From Plasmodium malariae (Eukaryota; Apicomplexa; Aconoidasida; Haemosporida; Plasmodiidae): a stretch of 64,000 bases of DNA. The translations under genes and the position numbers were made by a program. The stretch's first letter is position 1. Every line of letters starts with the position of its first letter. This document shows, in pieces, positions 52,970-64,000 of the stretch. The DNA lies in contig NC_041779.1 of the NCBI RefSeq assembly GCF_900090045.1, positions 186,001-250,000 of the forward strand, read 5' to 3'. The notes beneath the pieces were generated by a model. It was not told the origin of the DNA and ran no database searches. It saw only the letters and a program-made list of their open reading frames with translations.

Positions 52970-53862
52970 ATGAGACAAAATATATATATGCTTACCTTTT
53001 TTACTGAAGGTATTATTTTTTCCATTTTAATATGGATCTATAAATTTTTCGATGATGTATCATAATCATTATATATAAACTGTTTTTGTTCATTATTATT
53101 CTATTTTTTAATAAAAAGTAATCTTTTTATTCAAATAATATATAAATATACCCTTTCTGAATATGGGATATGTACCTTTACTTTTAGTTAAACAACTATC
53201 GTAAATCATAGGACAAGGAATACAACCAAAATAACGCATTCAATGTAAAATTTAGAAGATTACTAAGTACCGAAGCAAACGTAGAGGAAGAAAGAAAAGA
53301 TGAAACGTTAAAAAAAGGAATATATAATTTATTATACGAAAGTAATGATTCCTTTGGAGAGAGAATAAATTCATTAGAGCATGATGAAGAATTTCTAAAA
53401 AGATTTACTGATTTAATGCAACGTGAAATTTCTGAGCAAGAATTTAAAGATTTAATTAAATATACAAAATTTCAAAAACAACACCACTCACACAACACTC
53501 AACATAATTTAAAAAAAATATATAAAAACGTAAAACATTATGATAATGCTGAAAAACACAAAAATCCACATATATCTTCAAAAAAAGTAGACTCAAGCTA
53601 TGAATCAATTTTATTTCAAAGCAGCTCAGGAATTAATCATCATTTCTTTAAGCATAAAGACATAGATAGAAATCTCTTATATTCAAAAAAAAAAAACGTC
53701 AAGTATACTCTTCATTTAAGTCAAAAAAAAAACATTCCTTCAAAAAAGATTATTAATATTGTTTTCTCTAATTATGTTACGTATTTCTGTTGTACCGTTT
53801 TGGTACTTTGTGCCATCATATCTGGAGATAGACTTTTCGCATTATCGACAATTACTACATAA
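52970..53862 (+). CDS. Exported protein, two exons, short C-terminus (Pv-fam-d-like)
   Basis: Exon 1, 52970-53056, encodes 29 residues with a hydrophobic core (IYMLTFFTEGIIFSILIWIY). The intron is 155 bases (GTATCA to ATCATAG). Exon 2 is 53212-53862 in phase 0; total 245 residues. The export-like motif FRRLLSTEA lies at about residue 45, again with glutamate one position beyond canonical PEXEL. Then comes DSFGERINSLEHDEEFLKRF, the best match in the window to the repeated units I associate with Pv-fam-d proteins. A His/Lys-rich middle follows, and one membrane span near the end (IVFSNYVTYFCCTVLVLCAI). The protein stops about 11 residues after this span. The paralogous 35.0 kb protein continues into a second span and basic tail, so this copy may be truncated at the C-terminus or a naturally shorter member. 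Confidence 0.8.
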
Positions 53863-56800
53863 AAATCTTTTTTAAAATAACGCATTTAAATTATTTAATA
53901 AATAAAGATGAAGCTAATAATAAACATAAAAAAAAATATACATTATGAAAAATTTATATTATAAATTTTTATACTTATTTCATTAATTTAGGGATATATA
54001 AAATTTTATACTTTTAATAGTGAAAAAGTATACCCCCTAATACAAGTATATAATATTAGAATTCTTTATTTTTTTATATTTTATCTTAAAAAATTAACTT
54101 CAAATTATTTTATATATAACATAATATAAATAAATTATTTATAATTAAATTGTTAATTTAAATTATTGAAGTATCATATTTTATCTAAATATAAACCTTC
54201 CAGAGTTTTATATTTATATATTTTTAAGTGTAAATTTATCAAAAACATTAATGTTGCAAGTATGTAAAATATGTAAAAATTCAATTAAATAACAGTAAAT
54301 TATATTTTTCAATGAATACATACATAGTTCATATTCTTTATAATTTTTAAGAACATTATTCTATTATTAATTAATACTTATTAACATATTCTATAAATAA
54401 AATGTTATTATTCGTTAATTTGGTTCATATATACAATATGAAGTAGTGTTCTATATTTTTTTCTTTGTATTAGGCTTTTTTGTATACTGCATAAACAATG
54501 CGTAGTTAGAGATTCTCTTTTTTTATGTAATTATTCTCATAAACCACAATTTCCACAATTTATTATTACATAATTATATATCTTATAATTAATTCATATT
54601 ATTACTTCGTTAAAAAGAAATTATTTATAATATATTTTCAATAATATATTTATTATCTCATCTATATCCTTATATTTTTAAATAATTATGGAATTAATAA
54701 CTTCCACACAGTATAATTTTTTTTTTTTTGAATTATTCTTCAAAATTCTAAACAAAGTGCATTAAATATAAATTCTTCCATATATAATTATTTTGAAATA
54801 AGAAAATTTTAATTTCATAATTCTTATCAAAGCTTCTCTATTTATAACATCAATGATTGAAGCATTCAGTAACTAGTATCTGCATCTCTAACTTCAAATA
54901 TGGAATTTTAATTATTTTCTGAATACCTCAATATTATTAAAATTATACTGTTCATTCAAAAATAAATCAATATAAACTCTTTTTTATTAAACATATCATA
55001 TATATCACTTTAAATAATTCATTAAATGAAAATTTATCCTTTTCGACTTTTTTCATATATAAAAAAATTATCATTGTATCCAATATCATCCATGCTCCTA
55101 CATATATGTTTCGATATTTCATAATTCCTTATATATCTCTTTATATAGATTATTATATAATACATAATAATGTTTACTAGATCAATCACATCTTTTCATA
55201 TAACACTTATCCAGAATAGTCACATATTTCATATACTCCTACCATATACCTATATACGTAATACAACTAACACAAAGATATATTTACTTTCACGTATTTA
55301 AATAATTTGATTCAATTTATTTTAAATGAGAAAATATTTAAATAATATAAAAGTAAATAAATAAAGTATATAAAATATATATTTTAATTTAAATTGTTAC
55401 TTTATTATAATAATACTCGCACGTTATATATTTTATTATTTTTTTTTTTTCTTGATTATACATTTGAACACATTTTAAGATGTATCCAAATCTATAAATT
55501 TTTTTTCACTACTTATAGTAAAAATAATAAAAATTTGAAATATTTATTTTAATATAGTATTTAAAAGGGTGTACGTTTATATTATAACTAATGAACTTAA
55601 AAATTTGCTCTCACATAAAAAACTTTTTTTTGTTTTTCATTTTATTATAAATATTACAACTCATCACATACTAAAAACAAATACATTAAAAATAAAAAAA
55701 AATACAAGTTTAGAGAGAATTGGTTAGCATAAGCATAACAGTAAAATTATTTATAATATTATTATTATCATAATAAAGAATATAATACCCCAATATATGC
55801 AATTCAATTTAAAAATTATTCGAACAGATATTCCTGATTTATTGAAGCTCCATTTTTTACTTGAGTATAAAAATAATAACTAAAATTCCATAAATTATTT
55901 ATTTAATATTTACTAAGCAGTACATTATATTTTAGTAAGTACATTTTAAATGAAATAAATGTGAGAATATATATTAAGTATAATTATCTAATACAAATTT
56001 TTATGTTGTTTATTTTATTATGATAATAAAATCTTTCCCCTTCTTTTTATATAGAACAAAAACTTGTCTACAGATGAACTGATAATTCATATATAAAATT
56101 TCTTTTAATAATTTATCTTATAAATATAATAATATTTTATAGACATTAAATTGAGAGAAAAAAAATAAAAATTAATGTATAATTTTTAGTAAAATGCATT
56201 TATTATTTTTATACTTTTAAATGTTCAATACATAAGTAAAATTGGAATTTTATAATTTCACATTAATCATCCATGTTTTAATATATTATTATATAAATAT
56301 GTTTTACACAAGGAAAATATAATATCTAGCTACTCTATATTAACTAAAAATTTATAGAGATTTATTTTTTTTATTTTTTGAGAGATAATACTTTCCTATT
56401 TTATAATGATAATATTTTCCACCATATCCTAATTTTTTTATTAAGCAACGTGAGAATAACAGAATTCCATAAATTAAATTATTAGTTAACTATATAGCAC
56501 TAATAAAGTTCACATATGCGATAAACAGATATGAATGCAATATATAAATTACAATATTTAATATATATGTAGAATTTTTAATGTTCGTTTATTTTAAATA
56601 TATTTTTTTAAGCATCTAAATGAAAAGGAAATAATTTAATTGATTATAAACATAACATGTCATTAGTTTTAATCTTTTATTTTCATATATTTTTTACTTG
56701 TGTATCTCCTTAAGATATTCAATTTTAATTTATTACAAATAACTTTTTAATATAATACTTCCTCGATTATTACTTAATAGAATATATAAAAATTCTTATT

Positions 56801-59800
56801 TTCCATAGAGTATAATAAATTATAACCTGTTTCAATAAATATTATATTAATTATTTTATGACATAAAAACTTATATTACTAATAGTTAAAATAAATTCAT
56901 TTAAATATATAGCATATTTATTATTAAATAAAAAGTTAAATTGGATTTATTATATAACACTTATGACTAAGTAATATCTACTATCAAAGGGGAAACTAAT
57001 TTAAGGATTATTTATATATTTATGCATAAGTAGCAAAATATAGGGAAATATAATTCTTATGAAATTTCTTTATATAATAAAATATAGTACAATAAAAGTA
57101 TGTAAACATAAAATAAATAACTCAGATAAAATGAACTTTATATTTAGCAACAATAGTAATTTTAACTACCATGGTTAATAAAAATAATAGAGATAAAATT
57201 ATATTTCTCTTAATGCAGTACCCGCAATTATACTTGTTTATATTGTTTTATATATGACAAGCGTTTAATTATAATAATTTAATATCAAAAGTTTTCATTT
57301 AGGTACTTAAACATATAGGTTTAGTGCTTCATGTTTAGTTATGACTTATTATTTCCAAAAATATATTAGATTAATTTTATTAACAATATGTGTATACATA
57401 ATTTATTTGGCTATACACTTTTTAAAGTTAATTATTTTTGTTATAATATATATTTATTTTTTAATATCCATCAATAGAAATCGTAAAGATAAAAATAATT
57501 TCAAGAACCAATTGCATTATATAGAAATATAAAATAATATAATCATGTAAATAACATAAACAATGTACAAAACATAGGAAACTTTAAGAAAGATGAGGAA
57601 GTAGGTTCTTAAAACAAAATACAAACACCTTTATATGATAACAAGTTTGTAATTACATAAATATAATAATTATTTGTATTTTCAGTGACGAAAATGAAGT
57701 TGTCTTACAATAATACAATTATAAAATTAGTATTTATTGAAGATAAAAAAAGAATAAAATTATCCATAAATATACGAATATATTATTATGGAAGTTCCTA
57801 AAAATGTTTAAGAATATAAATTTGTAATATGTATCTTTATAACATTACATTTACGATATATTAAAAAAAAATTTATATTAATTCAAAAAATCTATATAGG
57901 AAAAAAACAAGATAAATAATCTATTAATACATGTATAAAATAAATCTATTCTTAAATTACTTCACATAAGTCTATATGTAGTTTACGTATAAAAAATGAT
58001 TTCATAATATATAAATTAAATCCACTACAAATAAATAAATATATTTATTAATTTTTATTTATATTTTGAAAAATACTCATAAAAGAGAAATATGAGGCTA
58101 TTCACTACAAACAAGTGCATCAAATCATTGATTTTAATTGTAATGTTTAGTTGCAGATAAGCATATTTAAATATTTGTCTGAATATTAATATATGAAGAT
58201 ATAATCTTTATAACTTTATAAAAATACATAAAAAATCAACTTTTTTAACAGTTCTATAAATTATACTTATTTATTTATTTATCATTAAGTGAAATGATAA
58301 GTACAAGTATTTAAACCTATCCATTAATTATATAATATAAAATAAATAGGATATATGTTTCTCAAATAAGTACTAAAATAAATATTAACTAAACTTAATT
58401 TTTTATAACTATATATATTTCTTGGTTTTCCTTAATTTTTTTTTTTTTTTTTGTAAATATATTACTGTAATTGGACACCCTAAAGAATTATTCATATTAA
58501 ATATACAAAATAATATAACTATTATACCTCAATAATATCTACACATAGAAATCATAATTTATGATACGTTTATAATATATTATAATGTGACTTATAACTA
58601 TTATTATTATTAATACATGGATATGGAAAATTTTCACTTTATTTATATTAGTGAAATATAACAGATAAAAACTGTAAAGTTTTGTATTTTTTTTCTTATT
58701 AATTCATAAGGAAATACTAGTTAAATCTTTGCATATACTTTTTAAACATATATAATTATAAAGATATAAATTATGATTACATTCTTTTTCAAAATATTTA
58801 TTTCCTGTAGTTTAACCAGAAATAATTTCCCATTATATCCAAACAAATATAATGTAATAAAAAATAAAAGTAAGATAAAAGAACGAATTTATGCTCTATA
58901 TTATTAGACTTCTTATTTACCATATTATTCATTAATTAATAATTTATTTTATATACACTCATTTATTATAATACGTGTATAAAAATTCTTCTACTAGAAG
59001 ATAAATTTTATATTCAAAAAAAAAAAATCGGTATACCTCTAATAAAAATATATGTATTGTTATTATTACTAATTATATAATTTTAGAAGAATTGATGTTT
59101 CCTTATAAAAAAACCATTATTTTTTTATATTTCCGAAATAGTATAACAATAATTTTTTTTAGGATAAAAAATACATACTAAAAAATTCTGTAAGAACTAA
59201 TGCATAGAAATAAGTTAAAAATTATATTTTATAATAACGAACAAAAGCAATAACATAAATATTGTTATTACTCTATATAAAGTATATCTGCGAATGTAAA
59301 ATATATATTGTACATAATTAACTGATATGCATATATTCATGTTATTCATGCAAATTTTTATAAGTTTTTTAAAAATGTATACAAATACATAAAGGATTAC
59401 GATTCAATTTAATCAATCACGAATATGAAAAAATAAAATAATTCCATTTTAATTATTAAAAAAGTGGATAAACAATCATAGTGTTGGTATTGTTGGTTAC
59501 ATGTATTTGTAATTAGCTAACATACTATTATATACACACCACTCTATTTGATTAAATGAAACGAATTTATAAAAATGAGAGTAATATGAATTATTTTTGT
59601 AAACCTAATAAAATAGTATAGAGAGAATCTTATAATAAATATTATAAAATATAAAATAATAAGATAGGGACCAAAAAATATCCAACGTAAATAACATTAA
59701 AAATTATTTAATTTAATCATTATAATAATTATATCACCATGCTAACTTTTACTTTGTTAATGAATGAAAAATACAATTCATTACATATATGTATTAGTAA

Positions 59801-61373
59801 TAAAAACAATTTTCTTTTATTATTCTATTTTTAAGTTTTTTTAAAATATATGTATATGTTAAATATAAGAATATACTATAATACTATATGATTTACATAT
59901 AATAATAAATATGTATAAGCTTAAGATATATTACAACAATATTAAGAATAAGAAAATGAAGAAATATTTTATTATTATTATCTTATTACCATGAAACAAA
60001 TGTTGTTATATAGTACAAAACATATCACACAGAATAGTGATGTATAAAATATCATTAAAATATAAAATATTGAAAAATAATTTGGCATTATAATTAACAG
60101 TTATTTTATTATATGGGGAATGTAAAACAAATATCAATAGCATGTTTTCAAATAGTATGAAGAATATACAAATTATAATGATAAATTTTAGTTGATATAT
60201 TATCCTATATTTTTATGATATTACAGGTAAAAATGATTGCAGGAATATATTTTATTTAAGAATTTATGAAAATAAAATTTTTTGTTTTTTTTAATTATAT
60301 ATGTGATCGTTTTAAACCATAATAATATCCAATTTCCTAGTATAAATTTATAATACCAATATAAATATGTGTAATACACTAAGTCAAATATAATAATGTA
60401 AAAACTAAAAAGTTAGTATTCCTTTGTCTTAGAATGGAGAAATTTGAGATATTATTTTATAATTATACGACATATTCTATATCTCCTATAAAGCATTTAG
60501 AATTAAAAATAAAATTTTGAAGACTACGTTCAACATTACAAATTATCAATTACTTCATACATTATACTACATTTTAATTAAATTTCTCTTTCATTCAATT
60601 AAATTATAGTTTCATAAACAATAATGAAATTGAATATATTAACGAGTGCATATACTATTATAACTTAAAATACAAAGTAAATGAAATAAATTGTAACAAC
60701 TTATTTTAAACAAAAAAACAAAACATCCTTAGTAAAGAAAAAAATACTATAATTTTTAGAAAGATAAGAGTTATATATGTGTAGTATTTTAAAAGATCAA
60801 CAAAAATTCATAATTATATATAAAAATATACTAAAATTAATTTACATTTTCGTATTACATTTCAATAAAACCATACAACTTTAGTATAAATTAAAATAAT
60901 AGAAAAGAGTAGTTTTTTATATAAAATTTTATAAGTACTATAAAGTAATCCAATTATCATACTATTATATTTACAAACAAAATCATTCATTCTACATTAT
61001 ACAAAATGATATACCTTATATAAATATAAAGCAAAAGTTAAGATGGAGATTTTCTGAATGAATTTTTTTTTAAATTCCACTTAAGAAAAAAAGGAATACA
61101 TCATACATAAACATAATATGTATCAAATTTTTACTTTTATAACTATCAATTTCATATAAGCATAATATCTGTTATGTTTTTCATGTATACATATATATAA
61201 TAGAATCCTCCATTAGAGAGAAAAATGTTAAATTTATCTTTTTTTTATAATAATTATATATTTCAGAGTATTTCAACAATTATTTTTTCTAGAAACGAAT
61301 AAAATATTTTTGTTCATAAATGTATGATTTTTCGTATTTATAGGTTAGTACTAACTTAATTTTTTGTTTTCAG
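53863..61373. other. 7.5 kb AT-rich gene desert
   Basis: The longest stretch with no recognisable gene or relict. It holds T-tracts (17 bases at 58436-58452, shorter ones near 54717 and 55439) and an open stretch at 57341-57532 (+) that is simply hydrophobic and unspliced-looking. No repeat shared with other parts of the window was noticed. Confidence 0.6.
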
Positions 61374-62359
61374 GAAAGTTCAGTGGAATTATTTCTTAAA
61401 TATAAAAATGAATTTGATACTGCTATTTAAGATATTAAAAATACAGCGGGTTATGATAATCCTGGAAAATATTGCGTTCTTACTAAATCATTTTTATTGA
61501 AAACTTCTGATACAATTTTTACCAATCCACGTCAAAAGATTGATAGGTATTTAATATATATAAGGGACCATGATATATATCATAGACTCAAACGTTCTGA
61601 ATACTTGAACTACAAGATAATTTCGTATAATGAATATATCAGTAACGATAGTTGGTTTAATTCATACATAGATCTTTCGTCCAGAATAAATAATATATGC
61701 AATCAAGAAATATAAAAAATTCCATTTGATATTGCAAATAACCTCAAAGGATTATACAGTTATTATGATGATTTTGGCAAATTTAATGCTCAAAGAAATA
61801 GATCTATAAGCTGTAGTTGTGAAAGTGCTAAAAAATGTTATGACTTTTATACTGAACATTACAAGAAATGCGAGGAAAAAAATAGTTACATTTTTTGTAT
61901 AGAGTTAAAAAATTTTAAGGAAGTTTATGAAAAAAAAATGCTCAACTTAACTGAATGTGTTGGAATACCACAATTGTTACCACCTTAAAAAAGAGACTAT
62001 TTATTTATTACCAGCTTAACAATAGCTATCGCGTTACTAGCAACTCTAACTTTATTTTTTTACAAAAAGTTAATAAAAATTATCCTTAAAATCACAAATA
62101 TTCTACCACAAATCGTATATTTCATTTTCGCATAAAATTACTAGCACAAGACAATTATATGTATAATTATATATCTGTATATATTTTTTTTTTCATATAG
62201 TTTACTCCAGTGAAATCATGGTTACATAGTCATTTACAAAAGAAAAAAATAATTGAACTTAACAAAGTTGAAGATAAAGAAGACTTAAAAAATTCACATA
62301 AAAAAATAATTAGGAATTATAAAGAAAGTCATCATAATATAGATTTTCATCCTAAATGA
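61374..62359 (+). pseudogene. PIR pseudogene with three in-frame stops
   Basis: Starts after TTTTCAG with SSVELFLKYKNEFD, the N-terminal region of PIR exon 2, and stays in one frame to the membrane span. Stops interrupt it at 61428-61430, 61713-61715 and 61986-61988. Between them are PIR-like blocks: GKYCVLTKSFLLK, SCSCESAKKCYDFYTEHYKK (cysteine-rich), and the membrane span ITSLTIAIALLATLTLFFYK. Exon 3, 62201-62359, follows a CATATAG acceptor and reads FTPVKSWLHSHLQKKK to a TGA, the standard PIR tail exon. It lacks the GRR...AYH ending seen in the intact PIR gene at 15.5 kb, so it belongs to a different PIR subgroup or has a changed end. No exon 1 was identified with confidence. No frameshift is needed anywhere, so decay was by point mutation. 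Confidence 0.88.
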
Positions 62360-62972
62360 GATGCTTGCTACAAAAATCATAGTTTGGCTTATTTTTATAA
62401 GAAAAATGAATACACAGAGTAATAAAATGTACATATAACTGGATATTTACTAATAAATAAAACTAGTTAAAAATAAATAAATGAGCACATGAGTATAAAA
62501 ATTACTAAAATAAATATATTAAAATTATTCAAAGAACCAGATAACATAGATAAAATACTATTGTAATAGACAATAAATGAAAAAATCCATCTATACATGA
62601 AACTTTCTTTGAAATGAAAAATAAGACCTTTTAAGACTTATATATATACAGGTCTATTATGAAGTAATTATTGATTTTATTACACAATATTATTAATTAA
62701 TATTTATTAAGTAATAAAAAAAGAAAAGGGAAAATAAAAGAAAGAACGAAAGCATTAAAAATAACACCAATAATATTATTATATAAATGAAAAAAGAAAA
62801 ACATAAAACAAAAACATAATTAAAAGAAAATATGTAAATATTTTTTTTTTTACTTATATTTTTATTTTTAGTTTTTTTTAATTATTTTTTCCCTTTCATT
62901 TAAATATACTTAAAAATTTGACTTCATTTATACAACAATTGTAACTTTGTCTATACTTCGTATATATTCTAG
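62360..62972. other. AT-rich spacer
   Basis: Nothing recognisable is seen between the PIR pseudogene and the candidate exons at 62.97 kb. Confidence 0.6.
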
Positions 62973-63377
62973 ATGGCACATTATGCAGGATTTTTATACA
63001 GAATCATAAGCGAAACAAATTCTTCTGATGTTCCAATTCATATTGTCAGATTACTAACCATACATTATTAATTCATAAATACATTCTTTCTAATCACTAT
63101 TCTTAATTTTTTTTGGTTCCCTTAATACCCATTTATATAATTAATATCCAAATGGAGTAAAATAATGGACATACGATAAATAAAAAACATATGTAAAATT
63201 ACCCTACAATTAAAAAAGTCTCATTAATGTAAATTGCAAAAGCAACAAATAGAATTCATATTTCAATATTTCATTTTTATTTACTTTATAGAAAAGGGAA
63301 AATACGAAACAAATTCCGAGAAAAGTAGTAGGAACTATCTTGAGAATAAGGATGAGAACATAAAAATTGTCATATAA
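62973..63377 (+). other. Two candidate exons of unknown gene
   Basis: ATG at 62973 opens a 32-codon stretch (MAHYAGFLYRIISETNSSDV, then HIVRLLTIHY) to TAA 63069-63071. A second stretch, 63292-63377, follows TACTTTATAG and reads KGKYETNSEKSSRNYLENKD to TAA. Both look more protein-like than the surrounding sequence and the acceptor is good, but no matching donor and phase could be found, and neither is long enough to exclude chance. The gene, if real, may be decayed. Confidence 0.28.
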
Positions 63378-64000
63378 TTCTACATTTTTTCAGATTTCAT
63401 ATATAAATAAATTTTTATGATATCCATAGGTCTCGTTATCTGTATAATGCCATACGTATGATATTTTAATTTTGGAGAAATGCTTTTATTATCATTTAAA
63501 ATTCAGAGTTTCCTTGTTAATTTGTAAATTACAAATAAGAGAATCCTCCAGAGTTTCAATAATTTCTCTTAAATTCACACACTATTGGCTTTTCCCATAT
63601 ATGCATATTTTATATATTAATTTAGAAGCCATATATTTCGATAAAATCTTTAATGACATTTAAAATTATAAACACAACTCTCTCTATAATTATTAGAATC
63701 AAAAAAACAAAAACACCTTTTAATCATATCTTTTATACATATTTTATTAATATAAGATACAATTAGTATATTTGCTTTTTATCATTAATATAAGGAAATT
63801 TACTTTATATACTAACATAATTGTTAAAATAATCAAACAAATTTTTCATCTAACTGCATTCTTATAAAATGAAACCAAAATAATAAAAGCAATGATTATA
63901 ATTAATTAATTCATAATTATTATAAAAAAAAAATTTCTCTTATTTCATTAATTTTAGATATATGTTAATTAAAATTACAAATACTATTATGTTTACTTAT
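63378..64000. other. Right-edge spacer
   Basis: An open stretch at 63472-63663 (+) has no recognisable features. Nothing else is seen up to the window edge. Confidence 0.55.

Noticed and set aside
53863..61373. Searched for additional PIR or exported genes
   Set aside because: No family motif, signal exon or long open frame was found on either strand by eye.

Overview
This window is an extremely AT-rich (roughly 80% A+T by eye) stretch of malaria-parasite subtelomere. The two-exon genes with a short hydrophobic first exon, an RLLxx export-like motif and paired C-terminal membrane spans, together with a PIR gene and an STP1 gene, point to Plasmodium. The fam-l/fam-m type proteins point most specifically to Plasmodium malariae or a very close relative. 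This species call rests on recognising protein families by eye, not on a search. I see no telomere repeat array, rRNA, tRNA, CRISPR array or core housekeeping gene, so neither end can be assigned to telomere or core.

Layout. About 3.39-5.10 kb (-): relict of an unidentified multi-exon gene. 7.1-8.1 kb (-): intact fam-m-like exported protein gene. 12.5-13.2 kb (-): fam-l-like exon 2 with no convincing exon 1. 15.5-16.7 kb (-): complete three-exon PIR gene. 21.8-22.6 kb (-): dead fam-type gene inside a block that is a diverged duplicate of the 5.5-8.7 kb block. 24.6-25.7 kb (-): GC-richer relict coding tract. 28.9-31.5 kb (+): four-exon STP1 gene with an apparent frameshift near the start of exon 2. 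35.0-35.9 and 38.3-39.1 kb (+): two intact exported-protein genes. 41.9-42.8 kb (-): exported-protein gene broken by one TGA. 46.6-47.4 kb (-): fam-type gene that appears to lack its splice donor. 51.8-52.1 kb (-): hydrophobic remnant. 53.0-53.9 kb (+): intact exported-protein gene with a short C-terminus. 61.4-62.4 kb (+): PIR pseudogene with three stops. 63.0-63.4 kb (+): possible exons. Everything else is AT-rich spacer.

How the genes work together. These are members of families that modify the infected erythrocyte or its surface: PIR and STP1 as variant surface or exported proteins, and fam-l, fam-m and other two-exon proteins as exported factors of unknown function. They are monocistronic, spliced and on both strands; there is no operon logic. 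The strongest themes are gene birth and decay by duplication. Six of the ten larger gene models carry at least one visible lesion or an unresolved exon. Several flanking segments recur beside different family members, and three intact exported genes share an R-L-L-x-x-E motif spaced one residue wider than canonical PEXEL.
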